From: Piper betle | Taxonomy: Eukaryota; Streptophyta; Magnoliopsida; Piperales; Piperaceae | Length of the DNA stretch: 64,000 nucleotides | NCBI GenBank assembly: GCA_033002965.1 | Contig: JAURVB010001726.1 | Coordinates: 124,001 to 188,000 of the forward strand | Direction: 5' to 3' | Part shown: in pieces, positions 11,006-24,400 of the stretch | How positions within the stretch are numbered: position 1 is the stretch's first letter | How the letters are laid out: each line of letters starts with the position of its first letter | Notes under the pieces: generated by a model | What the model saw: only the letters and a program-made list of their open reading frames with translations | The model's database searches: none | Told to the model about the DNA's origin: nothing | Translations under genes and position numbers: made by a program

Positions 11006-14000
11006 TGTAAAACCTAACTTGCTGATCTGGTGTTCCTACTACTGTTTCGCTTCTGGCTAGACCCGAATAGTATGCTGCCAATACAACTCGATTGGTTTGA
11101 TGCTAGGTGGGTCATTTTGTATTGTTGTGGGCTTGGGCATTGGGCGTATTTGCTATCGAGTTGTTCCAGTCGGTCCCAAATGCCTAGCCAATGCCCGTGT
11201 TGTTTTAGTTGTTTAATATAGCTTAAGGATGTGGTGCTTGTAGTCATGTTTAGAGTCATGTTGCATGCATTTTGGGTATACCTCTTAGCCCTAAAAGCCT
11301 CCCAAGCCAACCCCTTCACTTCTCCACCTTTTTCCTTCTCTTCCCCCTTTTTTGTCTTTTACCCAGTTCTAGGGCTCAATGCCATAGTGCTAGTGCCTCA
11401 AAGCTGCGACACTATGTGAGCAAGTGGAACCCATTGTGCATGCACAATGCCACAATGTTGTTGATGTTACGAGCATTGGTTCAGTCCTATGCCAGCTGCA
11501 TTGTGTCTAGGGAGGGACATTAAAAACCCATTGTACCCCCCTTCTTGTACTACACAATTTGAATCTCAAAATTTATTTCATAATACACTGATATCATATG
11601 CTTCGACATCTTCAAGTTTTTTTCAGATCTACTGCCATTATGATTTGTACTCTCAGGATTTGAATTACAAGCAAAATCTAAGATTAAAGTTTTGTCTTTC
11701 CTGCCTTTTGCATGCCATGCTATTTTGTTGCATCGAAGTTGTCTGCATCCATGTCATTCCATCATACGGGGTTTGAGTAGGATTGTATCCGTATGTCATG
11801 CGGAGTTGAGTTTGTACATTAGCACAAGGTGCCCTTCTCACAAGTTTGTTAGAATTCCTTTCTACTTGATTTATTGCTTGACTCCACGTTTTTTTATTTA
11901 TGAGGTAAGATGTGGTTAGTCGCAGTTTATTATATGTCACTACCTACAAGCTATTTAACAGGTTTTCTTAATTATTAAATTTCAAAGTTGAGATCCCTTA
12001 ATAGATATTTTAAAAGCAAGATCCAATTCAAAGTCCTTGGGGCACTATCTATGAAATCCTCTTCCCAAGGTTTATACTAGAGTAAATGTTTGGAATTTTT
12101 CTTTGCATGCATGATGGATGAGAGTGACGTCAACATGGGGACCACCTGCTGTGCTCAATTTGGCAATTAATTTTTTATTATTATTAGACTTATTACCTAC
12201 TAGCATTGTTTATTTTAACATGTGCATGTGCTCTATTGAGTATATTCGGACCATAGTAATGACATATTACCAGAGTTATTCTAGTTCATATATGTAATTA
12301 TCAAAGCGATTATGATTAGACCTTATCAACCCAATACTTGATTATGATATGAAAGTGGTGAAGTTACTGACATTTAGTTAAATTTTTCGTGGATAATGAA
12401 TTATCTATTTGCCAGTTGTTGTATTTTCAATCTTAGTTATTTGGGATTCAGTAACACCTATTGTTTACGCTTGTCCCTTATATCTATGTAAGTGAGCAGC
12501 CTTGGCTTTAGTCTACTTAAGTACATGGATCATGAGGACTCTAGGAGGATGTTGGGTTGGTTTCTCGTTGTTATCTCCATTTGCTGATGTAGATGTTATT
12601 ATGGTCGTGAGGCCTTGTGATTTTGAGATGTGATCCTTGTGACCTTGGGCCTTATCATATGACATCTGCATGCTATTTTTCTCCTAACTCTATTTTATCT
12701 CTGTTGTAGACGAAATACTCCAAGGCATGATACAAATTTTGTGTAGGAATTCTCAAATCTTAGAGTCCTTGAACTAAAGGATAAATAAATGTAGTTACTC
12801 TAATTTAAATTACATGTGTAGGTATTCAGAGTGAAGAAGAAATATAAGTTGGAGAAGCTTATGGGTTGTTTAATTTTAGGAGAATGACCCATATGAAGAT
12901 AAGTCAAACCTAATGCCTAGAGAATATTAAAAACGCTCTATGAATGTGATGTGAATGTGGTGAAATGCCTATAAAATGATTCTATGTGTGGAAAATGAAA
13001 ATGTGAAATGTTCTGATTTTTTTTTATGTCATTGAGGTTGTGAAAAATTTTCCAATGTCCTAGTTATATGGGAAACTCTGCCTAATTTTTTTAAGAAATC
13101 TTTGCCACTTTATAAGTTAGATTCATTTAGAATATCCTATTTACATGATCCTAGTCTTACGAGTCCATGCATGTATGTGGATAAAATTGCCTCGAGTTTA
13201 CGTCTTTAGATGCTTTGAGTGGTTTAGGTCCCTGTCGAGTTGGTTTTTTATTTTAATAGGTTATGAATTAGTATTCTAAACAAGCTAAATCAGGATGTTA
13301 AAGCAGCGCTAAGGCACTGTGTCCTGAGTTGGTGGAGGCCAGCGCCACGATGCTAAAACTAGGTAGTATTAGTGCCGCAACACTCATTTGTTGAGTAATG
13401 TTACGACTTTAGTTTTGTGGCGCTCTCATTCAGAGCCTAGTTCTACTACTGAAAACCCTAAATCACACAATTTTAATGGTTTTGCTTGATATATTTTATA
13501 CTTGTTGATGTTTAAGCATATATACTACTTTTATGATGATGTATGACTTGTATAAATATTCTATTGGTGTGAATGTATGTGCATGCATCCCATGTCATTA
13601 CATTGCATGTAGTAAATAAATATAAATGTTAATGTAAATTTTGGAATTTTAGGATATTGCTCACAAGCTAATTCAATAGATAATTATTGAGGTTTTCATA
13701 TACATATAGCTTGTATGATATTTATTTAATACAAGTTGTCGTTGATTAGTTGTGTAAGAGGTGGGGTTTTGGCATTGGTGTAAGTGCCATGTCAAGAGTA
13801 CTACTTACCTGATTGAAATACATATGGTCGGGGTGTAAGGGTCATCCCAAGACTAAAATAAGATCTCATGGCTATGAATTGAAATACCCCAATACGTACT
13901 TGGAAATCAGATTCTAGTAAGGATTAGATGTACTATCTTTCTATTAGGATAGGACAACATTTATGAGCATAAGTGGTGATTTACTCTTGGCAAATAGGCC

Positions 14001-14546
14001 AATTTATTGGAATAAGGGTAAGGCGTAAAGTCATATTATGTTTTGTTATTTATTTATTTATTTATTATTATACATATTTAATAGTTCATTACTAAGGTGA
14101 AATTACCTCAATAGCTAATAACTAGTTGGGAGTAAGCGTTGAAAGGAGACAACAGTACAAACTCTAATGATGGACTATAACACTAAGTTTTTGTTTTCTA
14201 ACTTTTAGATTTTTGAATTAATTGGTTATATATTATTAGCAAACACGGATCGATTCGTGGAGGTTGGACTTCTTATTCCTTTACTTGCTTATTATTTTTT
14301 ATGACTCTGATTTATTATTAGACATATTTATATTCATTGGAATAATTTATATTTAACAGTAATTAAATGACAAATTAATTTACTTCTTTAAATTTTGTGG
14401 TTAATTATCAAGTTTAGTTAATTAATTGTTATATGTTACATATTATGTCGTTATTCATTATTTTTTGTATTGTTTTGTTTGGCGTTCGGGTTGTCGGAGA
14501 CCAATAGCGACCTTAGCCCGAGTGTAAAAGTTTGGCGGGTGTCACA
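11006..14546 (+). mobile_element. Probable solo LTR of a Ty3-like element (family E)
   Basis: It starts TGTAAAACC and ends GGGTGTCACA, the terminal pattern of the other Ty3 LTRs here. The flanks are gcaac before and tgcaa after, giving a possible imperfect (C/T)GCAA duplication if one end is shifted by a base. The inside has no gag or pol motifs. A primer-binding site does not follow the 3' end. The assignment rests on the termini and the noncoding 3.5-kb interior. Confidence 0.5.
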
Positions 14547-15044
14547 TGCAATCTTTCATTAATTTTTCTAGAAATGAGAATTTTTTGATTTGGTTGCTCT
14601 AGACCACTCCTGAATGAAGCCAACATGCAAATTTGATGACTTTCTCATATCTTACAAATTGGAAGTTTAACTTGCTAAAGATATAACCATAATACTGAAT
14701 TGTAGGTCCTTTATCCGAATATAAGCTTATATTATTAAGAAGCACCATGTATGAACAACTACTTAAAAATCTAGAAGATAATAGTAAATGGTGTAATTAT
14801 TAATAACAACCACTAGCATGAGTACAAAGAACACAAAAAAGTCATATCCCTTTTGCTTCCCTTGGATATTTTTCAATAACATCCACTAGAGAGCACCTTA
14901 ATTGATCATTTCCTATATATACCTTATAATGGCTAGTTTCCTAAACTTGTCTCACTTGTGAACTTGCTTTTGAGTGCCTTTCCTTTATCACTGCAATTAG
15001 AGACCTTATACAGCACCATTGTCACCTTTACACCTTGCAACAAA
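14547..15044 (+). promoter_or_regulatory. Promoter region of the peroxidase gene
   Basis: A TATA-box candidate, CTATATATACC, lies at 14913-14923. It would place transcription start near 14945 and leave a 5' leader of about 100 nt before the ATG at 15045. An earlier in-frame ATG at 14958 would add residues that do not look like a secretory signal. Confidence 0.5.
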
Positions 15045-17176
15045 ATGACTAGGAAGTTTCACAACATGATAGTATCACTTCTCTTTGACTTGTTTCTCAT
15101 AATAGGAAACAAAACACAGAGTGGGTATGCATTAAGCATGGATTACTATGCAAGAAGTTGCCCTTATGTAGAAATGGTTGTAAGAAATTGTGTATTCAGA
15201 GCTTTAAACCGGGATCCTTCACTCTCTGGTCCACTTCTCAGGATGCACTTTCATGACTGTTTTGTACAGGTACATATTTCCAAGCCAAATCTGAACTTAC
15301 TAAAACTCATTTACTTTCACCTATACCTTCACAACCTCACTCCCCCATGAACCAAGTTGTAAATTTAAACTCTTTTTTTTTTGGAATTCAAATGACCATG
15401 TATATTATTGTATATAGCTGTTGGGCTCATGCAGCTTATTATATGTGTATAATGTATGGTATGAATATGGTTTTCTCTATATATAATAGGGCTGTGATGG
15501 GTCAGTTCTGATTGACTCCAAAAAGAAGAACAAAGCCGAGAAGGACTCGCCAGCAAATCTGAGCTTGAGGGGCTTTGAAATCATTGATGACATAAAACAA
15601 GAGATAGAGAAGCAGTGCCCCGGTGTTGTTTCGTGCGCAGATATTCTTACTATGATTGCTAGGGATGCAGTCATTTTTGTAAGCATATATTTATATATAT
15701 ACTTATGATCTAGCCATACATATATGTATATTACCAATTGGTAATTCTTTGATTATATACATGCAGGCTGGAGGACCGTTTTATGATGTACTCAAAGGAA
15801 GAAAGGATGGGAAGAGATCGAAGATAGATGACACATTCAAACTGCCTCCTCCCACTATGAATAGCTCGGACCTAATTCAATTATTTAGCCAGAGAGGTTT
15901 CAGTGCTCAAGAATTGGTTGCTTTGTCTGGTATTCACTAACCATCCCACTAATTGGTCTTTTTTCCTTGTGTTAGGTTTATCTACTTAAAAGAAACCTAA
16001 CTTATTATTTTGTACGCCCAATACCTTTGCTTTGATCTCACTCATATTATGAAGCAAATGAAAGCCATTATATGACCATATATAATTTAGTTTAACTTAA
16101 AATTTTATATTTTAATTACTGATGAGGGAGGAGGATTAGCGTCTGGAAAGACAATCATCAAAATTTTGCTATGTGTAGCTATTATTACTCGACTCGAGAA
16201 GACAACCACAAAATCAACAAATCAGAAAGTCAACAAATGGGGCTAATTAGGGGAACTTCTAGAATAAAAAGGAGTTTCAAACTATGGTTTAGGATTTATG
16301 GGCCCTTGATACCTTAGATGCACAGTTTAAAAACTCGGGAATCGAACTCCACAGGGATACTGTAGAGTGAAGTTAACGCATAATCAAGTTTAAGCCAATT
16401 ACTTGAGTTATTTATATTATTTTTTAATCCACCAAACATAAGGTTATATGAAATTACATGATATAAACAAATGTGTAATTTTTGTTACTTTGAAATATTG
16501 ATTCAACAAAATTAAAAGAAAAATAATCTATTTTAATAAACTTTTTACCTAAACTCGGGGACAAGTCAGAAAGCCTGTTAATAGAAGTCATTGATAAAGT
16601 TTAACTCTGGAAATTAAATGTTTGAGTTTACTTGGAGATTTAAAACTATTGGTAGTTGACCAAGAAAGACAAATCCCCAGAAAACCAAATTCTTTTAGTG
16701 GCAGTTCTATATCTAATAGCAGATAAATAAAAAAATGAATTTATTAAATCATGCTTGATTGATTATAATTGACATAAACGTAACATATATAGGTGCACAT
16801 ACACTGGGGGTGGCAAGGTGCAGCTCCTTCAAGGATCGCCTCCAGAACGCCAACTACCCTTCAATGGACTCGGCCATGGCCGAAGCACTAACCCAGACTT
16901 GCAACGCCGGGGACGACACAGAGGTGGAATTGGATCAGACAAAGACATCATTTGATAATGCCTACTACAAGGCCTTGAAGATGGGCACAGGCCTGTTAAG
17001 CTCAGACCAGACTTTGATGGATAATTTTCAGACGAGTGATGTTGTAAATGCTTATGCCATGAACGAGCGTATGTTTTTTTGATTTCCAGATGGCTATGAT
17101 GAAATTGGGAAAACTTGATGTGAAGGAGAACGAAGCAGGAGAAGTTCGCCTCAACTGCCGCAAAGTGAACTCGTAA
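15045..17176 (+). CDS. Class III secretory peroxidase, four exons, with an apparent 1-base frameshift in exon 4
   Basis: This is a haem peroxidase of the plant secretory pathway; members oxidise phenolics with H2O2 in the cell wall or vacuole. Exons are 15045-15269, 15490-15678, 15767-15929 and 16793-17176, all with GT-AG junctions at classic class III positions. The N-terminus has a hydrophobic signal segment (residues about 8-20). Arg66 and distal His70 lie in RMHFHDCF, and proximal His195 in LSGAHTLG. All eight conserved cysteines can be seen. The frame breaks at the T7 run 17074-17080: the current frame stops at 17082, while a shifted frame continues as [13 protein letters not shown] to RLNCRKVNS and TAA at 17174-17176. 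Total exon length is 961 nt; with one T fewer it is 960 nt, 319 residues, normal for the family. Exon 3 and 4 residues recall the Prx47-like group (from memory, unchecked). Intron 3 is long (863 nt). Confidence 0.9.
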
Positions 17177-18534
17177 TCGTATATGGTTGATGGTACTGTA
17201 GCAGCAATATGTGTTACCTATTTGTAGATCAAGTACAAGGGTACATTTTGCTAAACCGAAAAATGAAGCTGGTGATTACCAAAGGAACATTTTGCCCCTT
17301 GTATCACAAAATAAATTTGAGTATTTGCTTTTTTTACTTTTTTTATCTCCCACCTCCACCTGACACTAAAAAACTATCGGGGATAGATCCTATGCATAAA
17401 AATCTATGCGATTAAAAATGACAAGAATTTTGGTGGTAGGAATGCAATTTCTCTGTCTTTACTAAGGCTTGAAACCAATAATGCACTGAAATGACGGAGT
17501 AACGTTCCACAATAGTTGCGTGTAAGAAAAAAATGATCAACTATCGATATCAGGTTAAGACTTGTTTCTATTACTAGGACTGATTTTTTTTGTTCATAAC
17601 GGGGCGGGGCAGATTCATGTGAAATTGTTAACCTATGAATTATGTGGACGCCCATGTTGGCAGGCCCAAATTCATATTGGATATGAATTTGAATTAAGGA
17701 ACCTTTAATCGATTGGCGATTTTCCTGGGAGCCAAAAAGTAAAGATGGGTAATTTCTGTCTGCTAGTAATTGTTTGAAGCTGATGAAACTGACATGCAAG
17801 CATCCATAGTGATCTGATGATGTTGGATTTTAATATATGGATGCTGAAAAGATTTCCACTCCTGACTTTGGCCAAAGAAACGGAGTCATTATTTACTGCA
17901 TAATTTACTAATCGAAGAATTTTTCTATTAATTAATGAGAAGTTGTCGCCTAGTCAAATATATAAATGCAATGTTTTTAAAACTAAATGAAGTCATTACC
18001 GTTTGCATATTTTACAAATGAGGCTTTTTACCAAAAAAAAGAAATTTTTTGATATTAGTAAGTGGTAGATAAATAAGCTCTAATTACCAACAAAAAGGGG
18101 GAAATCTGAATTATTTGAAATACCCTCACTAAAAATTAAAATAAATTCAACTTAAATTATAAATTTTTTAAAAAATTAATATGTTTTATGCCCGCCGTCA
18201 TCCCTGATCTTGGGGCAGAAGGATTAGAGTAGCTCAACCAAAGGGCTTTAAAGTGGAGAGTCGTCGAATCTAGCGGCATTCCGCCTAAGAAGACTAGATT
18301 AAGCTGCTCCTAAGCCCTGGCTGCCCTCGGCCAAAGGTTATTTTATTTTGTTATGTTGTCATAAAACTAACAAATAATAATCTTGTCATTCTAATAAAAA
18401 TTCCTATTTTTTTAATGAGCTTTGATTATCCCACTACCTGTAGTATTTTAAAAAATCCTTTCTTTTTATTAACAAGTTCGTCATTGTATTTTTCAATTTT
18501 ATTTTTTAGAATTGGTATAATCACTAACGAGCTA
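17177..18534. other. Peroxidase 3' flank and intergenic DNA
   Basis: A polyadenylation-type AATAAA occurs at 17310-17315, about 130 nt after the stop. The rest has no credible gene. Near 18185-18345 a GC-richer block stands out but was not identified. Confidence 0.4.
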
Positions 18535-18740
18535 GTAACTTTATATTATGATAATCATGCTAATGTGGCTTACACAAAAGATCTAAAATATTATGACAAG
18601 GCCAAATATGTTGATATTAAGTCAAATTATATAAAATTTTGAGAAAAAAATTATTTAAAGGATATTGTGTCACGTAAAAACTTAATCTTAAAGTATATCA
18701 CCTATTATCACATGGTACCTAGCCGCTTATAAAATGAATG
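18535..18740 (+). pseudogene. Relic of a Ty1/Copia RNase H domain
   Basis: The frame reads LYYDNHANVAYTKDLKYYDKA, followed by K-Y-V-D-I-K, matching the C-terminal RNase H motif of Copia polyproteins (a CDN-type aspartate block followed by a K-H-I-D-I-type block). It then decays across stops, though a weak continuation can be followed to about 18740. No LTR was found nearby, so this is an orphan fragment. Confidence 0.6.
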
Positions 18741-20399
18741 GGCCAAAATGTATATAAATCTCACGAATAAAACCCAAGCAATCTGCCCATCGTTTTTAAT
18801 TAATTATTGATTTATTTGTCCTGTCCAGTTTTAAATTGCTATGTTTTTTGACCCCAGATACAACTAATGCCATAAATCTACGAAGTGATTCTCGGATCAC
18901 CTGGACGCCATTTTGTAGTCATTAATACCCTCCAAATAAGTAATGATTGGGGTGTGTGATTAAAAATTCTCTAAAAATAGATTGGGTCAACTCTACCTGA
19001 AAATAGTTATTACTTATTGGACCGTCGTGTGGAGATGACCAATCTCACCCTTGACTCCCCGCGACCATCAGCCACAGCGCCATAGGCATCTAGATCTAGT
19101 TGCCCTCAATTAAGGCCCTTCACTAGTATGGCTTAATTCGGCAAGCCCTCGATTGGAAAGTTCCATTTTTGTTTTTCTAAATTTAGATACAAAATAATAG
19201 CATGCAATTTTTTAAGAGAGTTTTTTTATTGAGAAAATAAAAAATTAAAATTATTCACTAGTGAGAGGATCACGTGTAACCACTAACACTAATTAAGGGG
19301 AAGCAAATTTCCTTACTCCTAAAACTACCCCAATGAGGATTAGGTTTTGTTAATTATAAAATTCGATCACCAACCGACCCAAAGCAGCCAAGTATAGGTT
19401 TAAACGGGTCGATCCAAAACAAAGCACCACTTTATTCATATTCAATTTGTTTCTAAATTAGTTTGTTCAAGTTTAGTTCATTATATATTTTGGCATTTAT
19501 TCGATCAAGTTTGGTTTATGTTTTATTAAATTTTGAGTTGAGTTGAGTAATTTGATGGTTTCGTTAAGTTCAAAGTCATTTTTATATTAAGATTTTTCAA
19601 TTTACAAGCAAAAGAATAAGATTTTAAAATAAATTGATTTTTGCTGCACATATGCTCTTTAAGCCGAACAGAGAATATATTTTGCTCAAGAAATAATTTG
19701 GCTTAAGTATGCCCCTATTATAAGTAGTAAGTTTTGACACTTAATAATAAGCACTAGTAATTATTCATTAATAAGCAATTTATAACTGCGACATGTATCA
19801 ATTATTAGGAAGTAGCTAGTTATTAAAGTAACTAGTGAGTATGGTCACTATGACCACTATGTATTAGTAATTAAGTGTTAGTATGTTTGATTAGTTATAT
19901 TTATAATATTTTATTTTGAAAAAATGTAACTAAGGGTACTACTATTATCAATCTGGCTAAGTAATTAGTAATTAAGTAATATGCTAAGTATCGGAAATAC
20001 TTTCATGCAAGTAATCGGTATTAAAAGTTAAAACTGATATGAACTTGTACAAGCCTTAGTTCATGATTTATTCGTGGCTAAACGAGGTATCAGTTCAAGT
20101 CAAGTATTTTTAATGAGCAAAAAAATAGTGCGGCAAAATTGTCTCTATGTTAAATCAAGTAAAAATAAAAGTTGATGGGGGTATTTTTATTGTTTTTCCT
20201 ACAACAATTACAGTTAGTGAAATTCAAACATGTGACCCCTTTGAATTAAGTATTTTTATTTTATTTTTTAGATTTTTTAAATTTTTCTATTTTTAATCTC
20301 AAATTAATACTGAGTTCTCTGTCTATTAATAAATATAGATATAAAAGGTTTAAAAAGGTGATGGGAAAAGGAAGCCATAATAAAAAATGCATTCGATTA
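18741..20399. other. AT-rich intergenic DNA, nothing recognised
   Basis: There are no gene-like frames, no LTR termini and no transposon protein motifs on either strand. Confidence 0.5.
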
Positions 20400-20660
20400 T
20401 CAACTCTTATTAATAAAATAAGAATTCAATACTTATATGTTATTAAAAGGAAGAGGCTTAACCAATTATAATACAACAAAAATAAAAAATAAATAAATTA
20501 AATTATTATAATATATTTTCTAATTTAATAATAATTTATTTTAAAATTAATCAAAATCTATATCTAATATATTAGATTATTATAATTTACCTTATTATTT
20601 CATAAACTTTATCTATACAATTAAAATTTATTTTTAATATAAATTGTGCATGACATGACA
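20400..20660 (-). repeat. AT-rich dispersed repeat F, copy 3 (inverted)
   Basis: The reverse complement gives 'ttttttatttttgttgtattataattggttaag', then a 'cttattttattaataagag' tail. This matches the order of motifs in 5680-5950 and 6610-6800. Confidence 0.45.
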
Positions 20661-21433
20661 TCTTCCCTTACTTTTATAAAATGGTATATAATAAAAGTAC
20701 ACCTGTTCTCTTTTCCAAGATAAAGGCAAAATTTTTTTGGGACATCCTATCTTCTCTTTTTTTTCTTGGTCAATGGGTCGGTTGTGAGGTCGGTCTTATT
20801 TGTGCATATTAAGTGGGTGCTCTTGATGATCACTTTCAAATAAGCAGCAAAGTTTAAAAAAATACAAAACAAAAATATAAAATATAAAGAAAACTTTCTC
20901 TTACGTTTTTTAACTCCAAAAAACCTTATTGTAACTTAATAGAAAATATGCCTATTTCCAAACACAATTTTTACATCTCTCGCATATAGTTTTTTTAAAA
21001 TTTTTATTGGATAAAATTAAAATGAATTTTGATACCAAACAGGCCATAAGCTTTCTCAAACATTTAAATTTAAAACCATGCCATCCCCAAACATTTTTTT
21101 CAAAAAAATCTTTTAACAAGGCATCTCGATCTGGCTATTTACCAATGGGGCGGCAACTATCTATTGTTTGCAAGTTTCAAATCTAAACCAATAATAGGTT
21201 TATAGAACATTCAATAATCTTACAATAGAAACAAAGAAACGAAGACAACTTTTTTTTTCAAAAATCAATGAGAATTACAGGAAAACTACAAATTATTGAA
21301 AATTTAAAAATGTTAAATTAAAAAATTAATATGCTACATTTTGCTTTATCAACAAGATCCCCCATTACAACGTTAATTACAATAATTAGAAAAAAGAACT
21401 ATTTGTAATTTACATGTTCTTCATAGATTTCTT
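20661..21433. other. Intergenic DNA, 3' flank of ClpX
   Basis: AT-rich with no gene recognised. The part nearest 21433 is expected to hold the ClpX 3' UTR and polyadenylation site (minus strand), but no signal was fixed. Confidence 0.4.
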
Positions 21434-24400
21434 CTACATACTCACTGCTCTAGTTGACAAGTCAGATTCAACAAGTTCACCACCTTGGGTATCGTCGGCG
21501 TTTACCTGCAGATTCAACATAGTTGGCTCATTACTAAACAGCTAAAGCAACTCACTAACAAACTTTATCATCAAAACGTCGTTCAGCCCTTGAACAGTTT
21601 TTCAACTACCAAATCAAGTCATCAAATACTGTTTAACAGATTAACATATTTGAGAAATTCATCAACAAACTGCTTCTGAATATATAAAGGCCAAACATAC
21701 GTTTTGTAGCAACAAGTACATGGGTCTTATGTCTCCCTGATATGGAAAGTTAATACAGGTTGCCATTCAAAGATGCCTATGACAAGTAACAAAAACTGTA
21801 AAGAAAAAAAGGAAGTACCAGCCGATCCGTTGACTTAATTCCAGAGAGGTAATTATCTAATGCTCCATCGCCACGAAGAATCTTTGCTCCACTACCAGAA
21901 GCCAGTACGGAACCAACTGACTCTTCATCAACCACAACCGCATCTACTTTGTCCTTTCCCGTTTTAACATCTGGAATCTGAAAATCAATGGCAATATAGT
22001 TCATCATCAATTATGCTAGCTTGCATAATCATAAACCAACAGCCTTAAGTATCTTAGATAAAGAAATTGCACAGACTTATCTTTTGTCAAGACGAATAAA
22101 CTGCTTGTTATCATAATAAACAACCTGCTTTCTGTCAATATTAACACATGCATGCTTATACACATTTTGTTTCCAGCACATGGTAAGCTTTTGGTCTTTA
22201 AAGTTATCTTCCAAATATGTAGTTTAAACTCTCGACCTTTAAATCATTTATTGCAAAATTTAAAACCATGAGAGAACTTCTCATAATCAGGATTCAAAGG
22301 TCAGTGCTGGACATTAATAATATCTTTAGTCAGTTCTTTTATTTTTTTCTGTTTTCTGTCAAGATTATGCCCATTAATTCATAAGACATATTCCTAGGTT
22401 ATCAACAAAAGTGAACTGTTAGTTTTACCTCATGAACTCACCTCATACATAGCATCAGTTAAAATATTCTCCAATATGGCCCGTAAGCCCCGTGCACCTG
22501 TATTTTTAGCCATTGCTTTCTTAGCAACAAGCCTCAAAGCAGACTCAGTGTAATGTAACTTAACCTGCAGAAAACGAACTTAATGAATCAACCAATGCTA
22601 AAGATAAAATATTAAGGACCAAAAATTATCACAGCTTACATTATTCATGCTAAACATTTTCTTATATTGTTTTCCTAAAGCATTCTTTGGTTCCGTGAGA
22701 ACCTGGAGAATAGCAGATATTAAAACTTTTTATAAACAAAATTATAAAAATAAACTTCAAATTTAAAAAAGAAAATAAACAAATTTGTAAGTTTATCTTC
22801 GGGGAAAGTGAGATGAAAAAGAAACAATGAAAGGAATCACCTGAACAAGTTGATCTTCATTGAGAGCTGATAAACTAACCAAGATAGGAAAGCGTCCAAC
22901 AAACTCGGGAATTAGACCATATGCAATTAAATCACTGCTTTCAACCTGTGTATGTAGTGGAGCTTTCAGATTTGAGAACAAAGCTGAAAGCCTGTGAAGA
23001 AAAGCTACAGTTTTCATCCCCAGCTTGCTCGCAAGTAAGCAGTGTCTTCTATGAAAAGAAAGTTACAAGTAACACCGTCACAAAAGATAGACAAATCTAC
23101 AATACCGTTTCCAATAGCGATGATGTCACTGCAGAACTTGTAGGTCCACTTGTTCTCATATTTGCCCTAACAGGTGCACCAAAACCGATAGAAGAATCTT
23201 GCCGTCTACACCAAGGTCCATAATTTAGTCTACTTTAAACTACTGAAGTCTTTAACATTTTAAAGGTGCCATTTCTAATAAAAGACTGTACCTTTCCGAA
23301 ATGGTTTTTTCCAGATCAACGAAAGCACCACCACATATAAACAGAATATCTTTTGTATCAATCTGAATGGCAGAATAAAATTGGAATTAAACGCTCTAGA
23401 TACTACAAAAGATAACAAATGATAAAGCCACAAGAAATAAACTAAAGACAAAACAAAAGAAATCACACAATAACCTGTATATTATCCCCACGTGGATGTT
23501 TCCGGGCACCCTTTTCAGGAACATTGACTATCTAAAGCACCAAATCAATAGGAAAAAGGCATTCAATTACAACAATTAAAAAGATGTCGCCCGCTATGTT
23601 GTATGGGCAGTTGAATGTTTGGAGGCTACTAAGGAAATTGACACTGGCAAATTGGGGGAGGCCTAGATGAGAATGTTAAGATGGATGTGGAGTAATACAT
23701 TTCAGGGTGGTTGGAAGCTCAATTGTGTAACATGAGATTTGTTGAGAGAGACATCATTCATTTATAATGTCAGTGAAAACCACTCAAGACAAGTGGAATA
23801 TATGCAACAGCCTCCAAGCATGATGAAATGATAAATAATTTGTAATCTCGAAATCAAACGGTTAGAGGAAGATGAAGAAAATGCAGATAGAGAGTGCGTT
23901 GAAGGATACGGATGTTTACAATTTGAGTATATGCATATTCTCTGATTGAGTGAAGTGAAGAATTAGTTCAATGCCCCCCCCCCCCCATTTATTTCAAAGA
24001 TAGTGGAATAAGATAATGACGAATAAACATGTGTATGTTCTCCATATTCTGGAAAAAAGATTATATCTGACTAAGATAGAAAAACCTGACATTTAAGAGA
24101 TGGTTCGTGAACATCATATCCGGCTAAAAGAATTAGCCGAGTTCAACCAACCACTAATGCCTCTAAAGAATACTAAAACGAAAACATTTGATTAGCAGGC
24201 TATAATAAACTCACAGTTCCTTCCAGCATTTTCAACAACGCCTGTTGAACACCTTCTCCAGATACATCTCTGCTTATATTTAAGCTTTCAGCCTGGATAT
24301 TATAGAAATAGATTAAGCACATAATCATATGCTGCAAGTGCACTTATCTTATGCATGCCCCCATGAAAAAGTCAAAAACCTTTTTAGTTATCTTGTCCAC

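Noticed and set aside
18185..18345. Possible tRNA or rRNA fragment
   Set aside because: No cloverleaf could be formed and no conserved T-loop was present.
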